From Erwinia sp. E602 (lineage in GTDB: Bacteria; Pseudomonadota; Gammaproteobacteria; Enterobacterales; Enterobacteriaceae): 64,000 nucleotides of DNA. The notes beneath the pieces are model-generated. The model ran no database searches. It was not told the DNA's origin and saw only the letters and a list, made by a program, of their open reading frames with translations. Shown piece by piece: positions 8,530 to 16,293 of the stretch (position 1 is its first letter; the number at the start of each line of letters is the position of its first letter). A program made the translations under genes and the position numbers. The stretch covers positions 62,001 through 126,000 of the forward strand of contig NZ_CP046581.1 in NCBI RefSeq assembly GCF_018141005.1, in the 5' to 3' direction.

Positions 8530-9763
8530 GCAGCGGGGCCACCTGTGTGACAAAGTTGTCAAAATCCACCGGCAGGAACGGGAACATCAGGTTATAGCCG
8601 TCCACGGCCCCCGCGCTAAAAGCGGCGCTCAGCGTATCGGCCACCTCTTCTGCCGTGCCGATCACCAGCCAGCTGTCCGAGCTCTGTAACAGCAGCCGGC
8701 CCAGTTCCAGCACCGTTAATCCGGCGTCATAGCCGCGGATGATCTGCAACGCGGTGCGGATACCGTCAAAATTCTCCTCCTCGGGCAGCGGCGGCAGCGG
8801 CGCGTGGGGATCGGTGTTGCTGAGGTCCATCTGCAGATAGGTGCCGAGCAGATCCAGCGCCATCTGGTCGTTCATCAGCGATCTCACCAGCGCCTGCCGT
8901 TCCGCCAGCTCTTCCGCGCCATTCACCACCACCGGCAGCACCCCGCCGAGGATTTTGAAATGTGCCGGATCCCGCCCCAGCGCCCGCAACCGCCTGTCCA
9001 TGTCCGCGCGGTAGGCCAGCCCTTTGGCGATGTCGCTCATAAATACGAAATGAATATCCGCCTGGCTGGCGGCCAGCTGCCTGCCGGCTTCCGATGAGCC
9101 GGCCTGCACGATTACCGGGTGCCCCTGCGGCGGTCGCGGCAGGTTCAGCGGTCCGCGCACCTTAAAGAATTTGCCCTGATGATCCAGCGGATGCACCCGC
9201 TGCGGATCGGCGAAGTGACCGCTCTGTTTGTCGATCAGTACCGCCTCTTCTTCCCAGGAGTCCCACAGCCTGCGCACCACGTCGATAAACTCAGCCGCGC
9301 GCTGATAACGCTCACCGTGCGCCGGCAGCGTCTCGCGGCCGTAGTTGGCGGCCTCTTCCGGCAGCCAGGAGGTGACCACGTTCCAGCTGGCCCGCCCCTC
9401 GCTGAGAAAATCCAGCGACGCGAAATAGCGCGCCAGGTTGTACGGCTCGTTATAGGAGGTGGAGGCGGTGGCCATCAGGCCGATGTTGCTGGTCACCGCC
9501 GCCAGCGCCGCTAACAGGGTGATCGGCTCCAGCCGCAGGTTGGCGTAATGCGGAATGCCGCTGGGCACCGTATCCCACACCGCCACGTGATCGGCGATGA
9601 AAATAGCATCCAGCACCGCCTCTTCGGCCCGGCGCGCCAGGCCAGCATAGTACTTAAGCGAGAAAATTTCCCGGCCGGGTGCCTGCGGGTGGCGCCAGGA
9701 GAAGCGGTAATCCCCCTGGGGATTGAAGAAGAACAGGTTAAAAATCGCCGTGGGTTGCGTCAT
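8435..9763 (-). CDS. LLM-class flavin-dependent monooxygenase (NtaA/SnaA/DszA family)
   Basis: The 442-residue protein has the hallmarks of the two-component bacterial luciferase-like family: FFNPQGDYRFSWRHP at the N-terminus, a TSYNEPYNLARYFASLDFLSEGRASWNVVTSW block at about 115-150 (TIM-barrel FMN site), and PVIVQAGSSEAGRQLAA near the middle. Relatives oxidise nitrilotriacetate, sulfides or alkanesulfonates using FMNH2 from a separate reductase; none is encoded next to it. It lies downstream of the osmoprotectant-type importer on the same strand (50 bp apart), so co-transcription and processing of the imported compound are possible. Its 3' end overlaps the convergent PhnD-like gene by 95 bp. 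Confidence 0.85.
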   Translation of the reverse strand: MTQPTAIFNLFFFNPQGDYRFSWRHPQAPGREIFSLKYYAGLARRAEEAVLDAIFIADHVAVWDTVPSGIPHYANLRLEPITLLAALAAVTSNIGLMATASTSYNEPYNLARYFASLDFLSEGRASWNVVTSWLPEEAANYGRETLPAHGERYQRAAEFIDVVRRLWDSWEEEAVLIDKQSGHFADPQRVHPLDHQGKFFKVRGPLNLPRPPQGHPVIVQAGSSEAGRQLAASQADIHFVFMSDIAKGLAYRADMDRRLRALGRDPAHFKILGGVLPVVVNGAEELAERQALVRSLMNDQMALDLLGTYLQMDLSNTDPHAPLPPLPEEENFDGIRTALQIIRGYDAGLTVLELGRLLLQSSDSWLVIGTAEEVADTLSAAFSAGAVDGYNLMFPFLPVDFDNFVTQVAPLLKARGVMKTAYQPGTLRQKLGLPAAVARSAR

Positions 9764-9813
9764 ACCGATCGCTCGCTAAGAGTGGTGGCGGCCGCTGCCG
9801 GCCGCAGAATGAA

Positions 9814-10710
9814 TTAATTGGCCTTCAGGTTGGTTTTCACCCACTGCCCGGCGACCTTAGCCGGATCTTTATGCTCAACGTCGACCTGCTTGTTCAGCTC
9901 AATCAGATCGGCGGTGCTCAGGCGCGCCGACACCTGATTCAGCACCTGCTCCGTTTTCGCCGATACCGCGCCTTTATGCACCAGCGGCACCACGTTCTGC
10001 GCGGGCTGCTCATGCTTATCGTCCTCCAGCACCACCCATTTCTCTTTCGACAGATCGCCCTGGGTCGACACCACCGTCGCCACGTCAATTTTTCCGGAGT
10101 TGAGCGCCAGCCGGCTGAGCGGGCCGCCCATATCCAGCGATTTGAAGGCTTTAAACTTGATGCCATAGACCCGCTCCAGTCCCGGCAGCCCCAGCGCACG
10201 GGTCGCCACTTCTGGCGGACCGCCGACCACCAGCTGCGGTGCCACTTTTGCCAGATCGGAAAGGGTTTTCAGCTGATACTTTTTCGCCGTCTCTTCGCTC
10301 ACCGCCCAGGCGGTAATCGAACTTGCCTCCGCCGCGTTCAGTAAGGCAAGATCCGCCGGCAAGGTGGCGTTCAGCTCGCGCGTAACGTCCTCCTGCGTAG
10401 TGGCCTTGCTGTCGCCATGATAATAATTCAACAATGCCCCCACATATTCAGGCACCACGTCCAGCTCGCCGGTTTTCAGCGCCGGAATGATAATTTCGCG
10501 GTTACCGAGGTTAAGCCGGGTTTTGACCTCAATCCCCTGCTGCTGCAGGGCGGCAGCATAGATATTGGCCAGAACGGTCTGCTCAGAGAAGTTGGCCCCA
10601 CCGATGGTGACGGTTTCAGCGTGGGCAGCCAGTGCCATCCCGCTCAGCCCCATCGCCAGCAGCGTCGCCTGGGTTAATTTACGTTTAGCGAACCACCAAT
10701 GTTTCATCAT
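9814..10710 (-). CDS. Osmoprotectant-type ABC importer, substrate-binding protein
   Basis: A Sec signal peptide (KHWWFAKRKLTQATLLAMGLSGMALAAHA) precedes an OpuAC/YehZ-like domain: VTIGGANFSEQTVLANIYAAALQ, ELDVVPEYVGALL and GLERVYGIKFKAF. The family binds quaternary amines such as glycine betaine, choline or carnitine in the periplasm. The gene begins at one of four successive ATG codons (10716, 10713, 10710, 10707); the AAGAGAG site favours the second or third. It is the last component gene of the operon read from 13122 down. The nearby monooxygenase makes a non-osmolyte substrate possible. Confidence 0.85.
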   Translation of the reverse strand: MMKHWWFAKRKLTQATLLAMGLSGMALAAHAETVTIGGANFSEQTVLANIYAAALQQQGIEVKTRLNLGNREIIIPALKTGELDVVPEYVGALLNYYHGDSKATTQEDVTRELNATLPADLALLNAAEASSITAWAVSEETAKKYQLKTLSDLAKVAPQLVVGGPPEVATRALGLPGLERVYGIKFKAFKSLDMGGPLSRLALNSGKIDVATVVSTQGDLSKEKWVVLEDDKHEQPAQNVVPLVHKGAVSAKTEQVLNQVSARLSTADLIELNKQVDVEHKDPAKVAGQWVKTNLKAN

Positions 10711-10755
10711 CATCATGCTCTCTTATGAATAATGCGTAGCGACTACGCGGGGGAG

Positions 10756-11436
10756 TTAACGGGCGGCGGGCAGCGTAAGGGCAAACCAGCGCCGGGCTAT
10801 CAACGACATCAGCAGCTCACAGCCAACGGCCAGCAGCGAGACCACCAGCGAACCGGCAATCACCTGCGGAAAATCACGCTGGCCGAGGCCATCAATCAAA
10901 AAGCGGCCTAAGCCGTCCAGTCCGGTATAGGCGGCGACGACGGCGGTGGCGATCAGCTGTAACAGCGAGGTACGGACGCCGGCAAAAATCAGCGGCATCG
11001 CCAGCGGTATGCGTACCTTCAGCAGTGCCTGCAGCGGGGTCATGCCCATTGCTTTCGCAGCGTCGTGCAGGGTTCGGTCGGCCTGGCTGATGCCAACAAA
11101 GGTGTTGGTCAGCATCGGTGGTATGGCCAGCGCGACGAGGGCGATAAACACCGGCACGTCGTTAAAGCCAAACAGCATGATGCACAGTAAAATAATGCCC
11201 AGCGACGGGAAGGCCTGGCCGATATTGAACAGGTTGATCGCCAGAAACGCGCCGCGCTGCAGATAGCCAAACAGGATGCCCAGCGGCTGGGCGATCAGGG
11301 CGGCGATCGCCAGGCTGACCAGCACGTAGTAGAGGTGTTGCCCCAGCCGTGGCAAGATGCCGAGGTCGCCGCTCCAGTGCGCTCCCTGCAGGAACCAGTG
11401 CCAGGTATCAATAATCACCGTCATCAGCGCGTCCAT
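10756..11436 (-). CDS. Osmoprotectant-type ABC importer, permease 2
   Basis: The 226-residue membrane protein has five or six hydrophobic segments and the binding-protein-dependent permease EAA loop (DAAKAMGMTPLQALLKVRIPLAMP, about 129-152) that docks the ATPase. It resembles OpuCB/YehY-type subunits. Its start overlaps the end of the preceding permease gene by 13 bases, so translation is probably coupled. It works with the second permease, the ATPase and the binding protein in this operon. Confidence 0.87.
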   Translation of the reverse strand: MDALMTVIIDTWHWFLQGAHWSGDLGILPRLGQHLYYVLVSLAIAALIAQPLGILFGYLQRGAFLAINLFNIGQAFPSLGIILLCIMLFGFNDVPVFIALVALAIPPMLTNTFVGISQADRTLHDAAKAMGMTPLQALLKVRIPLAMPLIFAGVRTSLLQLIATAVVAAYTGLDGLGRFLIDGLGQRDFPQVIAGSLVVSLLAVGCELLMSLIARRWFALTLPAAR

Positions 11437-12053
11437 CCGGTTAAATGATAGCCGATGCGGGTGATCAGCAGGTCAAGCGCCAGCGACAGCAGCAGGCTCA
11501 GGCACAGGCTGAGCAGAATTGGCGTCAGGAAGTTTTGGTTAAAACCGACGATCATCAGCTGCCCCAGCCCGCCCTGGCCGATCAGCGCGGTGACTATCAC
11601 CAGCCCGACCAGCGTCACTGCGGCAATCCGCAGCCCGGCAAACAGCGACGGCAGGATCAGAAAAATTTCGATTTCAATAAAGCGGCCAAAGCGGGTGTAG
11701 CCCAGCGCGCGCGCCGACTCAAGAATATCCTCCGGCAGTTTTTGCATCCCCGCCAGCACGTTACGCATCAGGATCAACAGGGAGTAGAGCGTCAGCCCGA
11801 TCACCGCCGTGGTGACGGAAAGCCCGGTCCACGGCAGCAGCAGGATAAACATCGCCAGCGAGGGAATGGTAAACAGCACGCCGCTGACCGATATCAGCGG
11901 CGCGGCGAGCGACGGCCAGTGAATGCAGACCAGCAGCATCAGCGCCGTCAACAGCGTGCCCAGCGTCAGCGACAGCGCCACCATCTGCAGATGTTCGAGA
12001 AACAGCTGACCGATCATCGCGGCGTTGTCGGCGATCCATTGCCACTCAATCAT
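11424..12053 (-). CDS. Osmoprotectant-type ABC importer, permease 1
   Basis: A 209-residue integral membrane subunit with the EAA-like loop ILESARALGYTRFGRFIEIEIFLILP (about 114-139). The ATG at 12053 overlaps the stop of the ATPase gene (ATGATTGA arrangement), a classic coupling; a GTG nine bases upstream is also possible. It pairs with the permease at 10756-11436 to form the translocation channel, as in the OpuC and YehW/YehY systems. Confidence 0.87.
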   Translation of the reverse strand: MIEWQWIADNAAMIGQLFLEHLQMVALSLTLGTLLTALMLLVCIHWPSLAAPLISVSGVLFTIPSLAMFILLLPWTGLSVTTAVIGLTLYSLLILMRNVLAGMQKLPEDILESARALGYTRFGRFIEIEIFLILPSLFAGLRIAAVTLVGLVIVTALIGQGGLGQLMIVGFNQNFLTPILLSLCLSLLLSLALDLLITRIGYHLTGWTR

Positions 12054-13122
12054 GCCTGCCACCCGGATGTTGCTGCAGCGCGGCGCTCAGCAGGCCGCTG
12101 TCGAGCACCCCGGCGTAGCGCCCCTCTTCGGTGACCCGCACCAGCACCCCCTGCGGCGCGCTGAGCAGATCGTTATAGGCGTGCAGCAGCGACTGCTCAT
12201 CGCGCACCAGCCGCAGCGACGCCGGCTCATCGCTGCCCTGCCAGCGCAGCGGACGGCGATCGCCGTCGAGCACCAGCACCTGCTGCGCGGTCAGCAGCGG
12301 AAACTCGGCGGGGAGCGGCCGTCCGTCAGCGTCGATCAGCGTAACATCATGGCGCGGCAGATCGCCGACCCGCAGCCTGCCCAGCCGCTTGAGCGCCGGC
12401 TCCGGCCCGATAAAGTTGCGCACGAAATCGCTGGCCGGGTGCGACAGGATCTGGTCCGGGGTAGCAAACTGCGCGAGGATGCCGCCTTCCTGAAAGATGG
12501 CGATGCGGTCGCCCAGACGAATGGCTTCGTTGATATCGTGGGTGACCAGGATAATGGTTTTGTGCAGGCGGGCCTGCAGCGCCAGCAGCTCTTCCTGCAG
12601 TTTTACCCGCACCACCGGGTCGATCGCCGCAAAGGGTTCATCCATCAGCAGAATCGGCGGATCGGCGGCCAGCGCGCGGGCAATGGAGACGCGGCTCTGC
12701 TGGCCGCCGGAGAGCTGATGGGGATAACGTTTCAGCAGCAGCGGATCCAGCGACATCAGCGTCACCAGCTCGTCAATACGGCGGCTGATGGCGCGCTTGT
12801 CCCATTTCAGCAGCCGCGGCACGGTGGCGATATTTTCCGCCACCGTGCGGTGGGGAAACAGCGCCGGGCTTTGCATCACAAAGCCGATTTTAAGTCGTAC
12901 CTGAATAATATCCGCCGTTGAAAGCGGCTCCCCCTGAATATAGACTTCGCCACCGTCAGGAACGTCGAGGCGGTTGATCATCCGCAGCGTAGTGGTTTTG
13001 CCGCAGCCGCTGGGGCCGACAAAGGTGCAGATTTCGCCCTGATTGATGGTGATATTCAGTGAGTTGATGGCGTGTCGGGCATTGCCGGGATAGGTCTTGG
13101 TGATATTTTCCAGTCGAATCAT
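12046..13122 (-). CDS. Osmoprotectant-type ABC importer, ATP-binding protein
   Basis: The 358-residue ATPase shows Walker A GPSGCGKTT (36-44), signature LSGGQQSR, Walker B ILLMDEPF and the switch histidine in LVTHD. The C-terminal third (from about residue 240) is a degenerate CBS-like regulatory region, as in OpuA/OpuC/ProV-type ATPases, where CBS domains sense ionic strength or c-di-AMP. It is the first gene of a four-gene importer operon on the minus strand (ATPase, two permeases, binding protein). The promoter must lie in the AT-rich segment above 13122. Confidence 0.88.
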   Translation of the reverse strand: MIRLENITKTYPGNARHAINSLNITINQGEICTFVGPSGCGKTTTLRMINRLDVPDGGEVYIQGEPLSTADIIQVRLKIGFVMQSPALFPHRTVAENIATVPRLLKWDKRAISRRIDELVTLMSLDPLLLKRYPHQLSGGQQSRVSIARALAADPPILLMDEPFAAIDPVVRVKLQEELLALQARLHKTIILVTHDINEAIRLGDRIAIFQEGGILAQFATPDQILSHPASDFVRNFIGPEPALKRLGRLRVGDLPRHDVTLIDADGRPLPAEFPLLTAQQVLVLDGDRRPLRWQGSDEPASLRLVRDEQSLLHAYNDLLSAPQGVLVRVTEEGRYAGVLDSGLLSAALQQHPGGRHD

Positions 13123-13683
13123 AATGCCTCAGCATTTCAGCGATACCGCGCGGTCACATGCTTTTCGGCAGGCTCACACTTATTTTTTAAAATTTCCCTG
13201 CCAGCAGTATGGCATGGACGATATTCATCACAAATTCAACTTCCGGGAATAGAATTCATAAATAACACTAAGATTAGCGGAATTAATTATAATATAACCT
13301 GGTGGGTTTGGTTATTAATCGACGGAAAAAACAGCTATCACACTGATTTTACTACTGACTATGAACGGGAAGAGGGCTATATTTTTCCTGCCCTTACGCT
13401 GGCAACGTCGGTACAGTTTACAACCAGTTTCAGTTTTGAAAAGCCTGCCCTGGCTTCGTTCAGGAGCGGTTCCGCGGGTTTTACCTCCCCTGTGGCTTTA
13501 TCACAATTGGTAACGATCGCTTATTGAACGCAGATCCGATCGCGTAGCTCATTCGACGCATAATTAACCCGCTCAAAGAAAAATTTTTCCACGCTGACAG
13601 CCGGCTGCCCGTGAAGCAGTTACTCACAGAGCGGTAAAACGGTCTTACCCATCAGCGGCGATAACGATCGGCTCTGAAAGCCT

Positions 13684-13717
13684 CTGACTTTATATAATTG
13701 GCATTATATAAAGTCAG
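13684..13717 (-). repeat. Candidate rox/lox-like recombination site (13-8-13)
   Basis: Two perfect 13-bp inverted arms (13684-13696, CTGACTTTATATA, and 13705-13717) flank an asymmetric 8-bp core, ATTGGCAT. This is the exact 34-bp architecture of loxP. Read on the minus strand the core is ATGCCAAT, which as I remember it is the core of the rox site used by phage D6 Dre; 10 of the inner 12 arm bases also agree with rox. It lies 252 bp upstream of a Cre/Dre-type recombinase gene. A second copy was not found in this window. Confidence 0.75.
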
Positions 13718-13877
13718 GACAGCGGTCAGAATTCCAGGTACTATAGGATCCGGTAACGATCTGGCTGGGATCACCGATTGACTTCGCAATAGCCGCCTGG
13801 TAACGCTAGCGTTTACCAGCAGCCTTTTCCGGCCGGACAGTAGAAAGCGGGCTTAACTGGCCCGCACACTCTGACAA

Positions 13878-13934
13878 CGCTACGTGAAATCTGCAGGGTA
13901 ACCACCCTGTTAATTTCGCAGAATTCACGTAGCG
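13878..13934. promoter_or_regulatory. Nested inverted repeat upstream of the recombinase
   Basis: CGCTACGTGAAATCTGC (13878-13894) pairs with 13918-13934 at 16 of 17 positions. Inside it is a second hairpin, CAGGGT-AACC-ACCCTG (13894-13909). It ends 35 bases before the recombinase ATG. It could be an operator, an accessory protein site or a folded 5' leader; no U-run follows, so it is not a simple terminator. Confidence 0.5.
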
Positions 13935-13969
13935 CGATCTCGTTTTACATTGAGGTTATAACGCCCAAT

Positions 13970-14995
13970 ATGAGCAATATTGTAGCGAAAGAGAGTCATT
14001 TTCTGACCACCCTGCCCGGCGACGATCTGCGTGCCCGGCTGGAAGCCTTTGTTGAAGATAAGGACGCCTTCTCGCCGAATACCTGGCGGCAGCTGATGAG
14101 CGTGATGCGCATCAGCCTGCGCTGGGCGGAGCAGAACGGCCGGCAATTTTTCCCGATGTCTTCCACCGACCTGCGTGACTATCTTAACTGGCTACAGGCC
14201 GGCGGACGTGCGTCCTCCACCGTCGCCACCCACGCTGCGCTGCTGGCGACGTTACACCGTAACGCTGGTCTGGTGCCGCCGACTACGTCACCGCTGGTCT
14301 TTCGTACGATAAAGAAGATTAACCGCAGCGCCGTCGTATCCGGCGAGCGTACCGGCCAGGCTGTGCCGTTTAAGATGACCGATCTGCACATTATCGACAG
14401 GTGCTGGGCCGGGTCGACGCAGTTGCAGCAGGTCAGGAACCTGGCCTTTCTGCATCTTGCCTACAATACCCTGCTGCGCGTCAGCGAACTGGCCCGCCTG
14501 CGGGTGCGCGATATCAGCCGAACGGCGGACGGAAGAATCATTCTCGACGTGGCCTGGACCAAAACCATCGTACAAACCGGCGGACTGATTAAAGCGCTCA
14601 GCAGCGCCTCATCCCGTCGCTTAAGCGAATGGCTAACGCGATCCGGGCTGGCCGGCGAGCCGGATGCCTTTATCTTCTGCCCGGTACATCGCTCGAATAA
14701 GGTGACGATCGCTACCGAGCGCCCGCTGAGCCTGCCCGCGCTGGAAGCCATCTTCAGCCAGGCGTGGCGGGAAGCCGGCCCTGCCACCCCGGCACCGGCG
14801 AACAAAGGCCGTTACCAGGGCTGGAGCGGGCACAGCGCCCGCGTCGGTGCCGCCCAGGATCTGGCCGGTAAAGGCTATTCGGTAGCGCAGATTATGCAGG
14901 AAGGAACCTGGAAAAAACCGGAAACGTTAATGCGCTATATTCGTAACGTTGATGCGCACAAAGGGGCGATGGTGGACTTTATGGAGATGCAGTAA
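13970..14995 (+). CDS. Cre/Dre-type tyrosine site-specific recombinase
   Basis: At 341 residues it is almost the length of P1 Cre (343) and D6 Dre (342). The N-terminal core-binding domain spans about 1-125. The catalytic domain has every active-site residue: R170 (NTLLRVSELAR), E173, K198 (WTKT), H288 and R291 (WSGHSARVGAA), W314 and Y323 (LMRYIRN). Segments such as GERTGQA.P, HRSNK, NKGRY and IMQEGTWKKPETLMRY look closer to Dre than to Cre, from memory. Such enzymes resolve plasmid multimers or integrate circles at a 34-bp site; a fitting site lies upstream at 13684. The ribosome-binding site is weak (TGAGG, 13951-13955). Confidence 0.93.
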   Translation: MSNIVAKESHFLTTLPGDDLRARLEAFVEDKDAFSPNTWRQLMSVMRISLRWAEQNGRQFFPMSSTDLRDYLNWLQAGGRASSTVATHAALLATLHRNAGLVPPTTSPLVFRTIKKINRSAVVSGERTGQAVPFKMTDLHIIDRCWAGSTQLQQVRNLAFLHLAYNTLLRVSELARLRVRDISRTADGRIILDVAWTKTIVQTGGLIKALSSASSRRLSEWLTRSGLAGEPDAFIFCPVHRSNKVTIATERPLSLPALEAIFSQAWREAGPATPAPANKGRYQGWSGHSARVGAAQDLAGKGYSVAQIMQEGTWKKPETLMRYIRNVDAHKGAMVDFMEMQ

Positions 14996-15079
14996 TACCG
15001 ATATATTATTGTGATCGCTACAGGACTCGTACTTGTCAGCTCAGCTTAAAGCAAATATGCCAACAGGTTAACTATATCA

Positions 15080-15105
15080 GCCCGCTTTACACAGAGCGGG
15101 CTTTT
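15080..15105 (+). terminator. Rho-independent terminator after the recombinase
   Basis: GCCCGCT (15080-15086) pairs with AGCGGGC (15095-15101), followed by TTTT, 85 bases past the recombinase stop. The facing lipoprotein gene ends at 15134, so the element separates convergent genes. Confidence 0.8.
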
Positions 15106-15133
15106 CTGCCGTTGCTGACGGGCTGTTCAGCTA

Positions 15134-15496
15134 TTACAAGCCTGCAGCACTCAATAACGGGTTATCTGATTCACCCTGTGAACCACCGCTTTTATAAGCA
15201 TTTAACAGCACGCCTTTTTTCGACCATTCAAAAATTGCGCTTTCATTAACGTTAGGCATCAGCGGCAGGCCGGCAATTTTAGTGTAGTTATAAGTCCAGA
15301 TCTCTTTGCCGTTCACTTCCGCTTTTTTAGGTGGGTTGCCAATCGCCTGTACTACTTGATCCTGCGTCGTTTTTCCCTTTTGGAACTGTGCCATCTGTTG
15401 CGCAGAAACCTGAGTTCCAGACTTATAATCAAGGGCTGAACAGCCACTTAGCATCGATGCAGAGAAGACAAGAGCGATAATAATTTTCTTATTCAT
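15134..15496 (-). CDS. Small SmpA/BamE-like lipoprotein
   Basis: The 120-residue precursor has a lipoprotein signal with lipobox LSGC (Cys19), so it should be lipid-anchored. The mature part has the SmpA/OmlA pattern: FQKGKTTQDQVVQAIGNPPKKAEVNGKEIWTYNYT, a two-helix, three-strand fold. Outer-membrane BamE is the best known relative, but this paralogue has a different C-terminus (GESDNPLLSAAGL) and is not in a bam context. It is a single gene in a lower-GC area between the recombinase and hok/sok; function unknown. Confidence 0.8.
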   Translation of the reverse strand: MNKKIIIALVFSASMLSGCSALDYKSGTQVSAQQMAQFQKGKTTQDQVVQAIGNPPKKAEVNGKEIWTYNYTKIAGLPLMPNVNESAIFEWSKKGVLLNAYKSGGSQGESDNPLLSAAGL

Positions 15497-15885
15497 GATA
15501 ACGTCCCGAAAGTAAATCCCATATTAAAATTTCGAAATGATATTAACGCAAGTAACAGGCCTTTTCACGATTTAAATGACTACCATCCCTGTCACACGAA
15601 AGTTCGGTCATTTGGGGCAAAAAAATGAAATCACGGAAGTCGAAAACCTTCAGTTAAATTAATTTTAAATAAGAATATTCCTATAAACTACGCACAGGAT
15701 CCATCCATGAGTCAATTTAGACCCAACAGGACCCTTACGAGCTCATTATTACCTTCTGAAATAATTTAGAAGAGTAACTGTAGTTTTTTGCTCCATAAGT
15801 CAAATTATCTATCCGGCTACCAACGAAATCTGTAAATAGCTCTTCCAGGAGAAAGTCCTGCGAAAAATATGTTGGCCATACTAAT
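15497..15885. other. 390-bp AT-rich intergenic stretch
   Basis: It holds the upstream region of the lipoprotein gene and no convincing gene. A 20-codon frame from ATG 15708 is too short to support. The only structured element is the hairpin at 15891-15922, which begins just after this stretch. Confidence 0.5.
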
Positions 15886-15922
15886 AAGAAAAAGAGCCCT
15901 TCGGTTTCCCGAAAGGCTCTTT
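15886..15922 (-). terminator. Terminator of the hok mRNA
   Basis: A long stem (15891-15922; AAAGAGCC...GGCTCTTT arms with one mismatch) is followed on the minus strand by a T-rich run. It lies about 70 bases past the hok stop, giving a transcript of about 430 nt from the predicted start at 16315, close to the length of the R1 hok mRNA. Confidence 0.75.
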
Positions 15923-15990
15923 GTAAAAGCGCTCGTGGTGCCCGAGTCCATCAGTTATCTGAAAAGGCGGGTTACCCCGCCTTCAGATTG

Positions 15991-16149
15991 CTACTTACCG
16001 GCGTCGCAGGCCAGATGTGCCGCCACCTCCCGATACTCGTCTCTGTAGCGAATTTCACACAGCGATTTTCGCGTCAGAAAAGTGAATATCAGCAGCGTTA
16101 AACACACGACGGATATGCACCAGATCACGGGACTTCGCGGCAGTTTCAT
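15991..16149 (-). CDS. hok: Hok-family type I toxin
   Basis: The 52-residue peptide is near-identical in pattern to plasmid R1 Hok. It has [10 protein letters not shown], a single transmembrane helix ([15 protein letters not shown]) and the periplasmic tail [16 protein letters not shown] ending in GK; both conserved cysteines are in place. Hok inserts in the inner membrane and depolarises it. The start at 16149 is fixed by the family and the AAGGAGAAGAAGGCC leader. Translation should depend on the overlapping mok frame and be blocked by the Sok antisense RNA. The full locus is intact, which is notable on a chromosome. Confidence 0.95.
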   Translation of the reverse strand: MKLPRSPVIWCISVVCLTLLIFTFLTRKSLCEIRYRDEYREVAAHLACDAGK

Positions 16150-16207
16150 GGCCTTCTTCTCCTTGCCTTGCGGCGGGTAAGAGGCTATCCTGAATGTTCT
16201 CTTGCAT
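16055..16207 (-). CDS. mok: Mok mediator peptide overlapping hok
   Basis: A 50-codon frame begins at ATG 16207 and overlaps hok in another frame. It retains the R1 Mok segments [14 protein letters not shown] and [11 protein letters not shown]. In hok/sok systems, ribosomes reading mok open the hok ribosome-binding site, and Sok RNA blocks mok translation. It ends earlier than R1 Mok but still crosses the hok start, which is the part that matters. Confidence 0.8.
   Translation of the reverse strand: MQENIQDSLLPAARQGEEGHETAAKSRDLVHIRRVFNAADIHFSDAKIAV
16163..16191 (+). promoter_or_regulatory. Promoter of the Sok antisense RNA
   Basis: TTGCCT (16163-16168) and TATCCT (16186-16191) are separated by 17 bp, directing transcription to start near 16198, opposite to hok. 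The position inside the mok coding region matches the R1 arrangement. Confidence 0.7.
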
Positions 16208-16250
16208 GCAGGGCCTCGGGGGTTAATGAAAATTAACTTTCGGGGCTTTT
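16198..16250 (+). ncRNA. sok: Sok antisense RNA
   Basis: The predicted RNA of about 53 nt is complementary to the hok/mok mRNA leader around the mok start. It ends in a terminator: GCCTCG (16213-16218) pairs with CGGGGC (16241-16246) around an inner GTTAAT/ATTAAC stem, followed by TTTT. The sequence closely follows the enteric Sok pattern. Sok RNAs are short-lived and target hok mRNA for RNase III cleavage. Confidence 0.85.
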
Positions 16251-16293
16251 CTGCTTTCTGCCTCACCAACGTTCAGCACTGCTGCCGACAGCA

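Larger units (their letters stand above)
13123..13969. other. AT-rich 850-bp intergenic island
   Basis: The stretch 13175-13340 is far more AT-rich than the surrounding genes and should hold the divergent promoter of the importer operon. A forward open frame through it (to 13527) looks non-coding. Further on are a perfect lox/rox-like 13-8-13 site (13684-13717) and a nested inverted repeat (13878-13934) before the recombinase gene. Nothing else was recognised. Confidence 0.6.

Noticed and set aside
9119..9514. Long plus-strand frames opposite the LLM monooxygenase gene, and similar antisense frames opposite the hpa genes
   Set aside because: Typical shadows of high-GC genes; no domains, and the sense frames are clearly real genes.
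13072..13527. A 151-codon forward frame after the osmoprotectant ATPase
   Set aside because: Begins antisense inside the ATPase gene, crosses AT-rich intergenic DNA and has no recognisable domain or ribosome-binding site.
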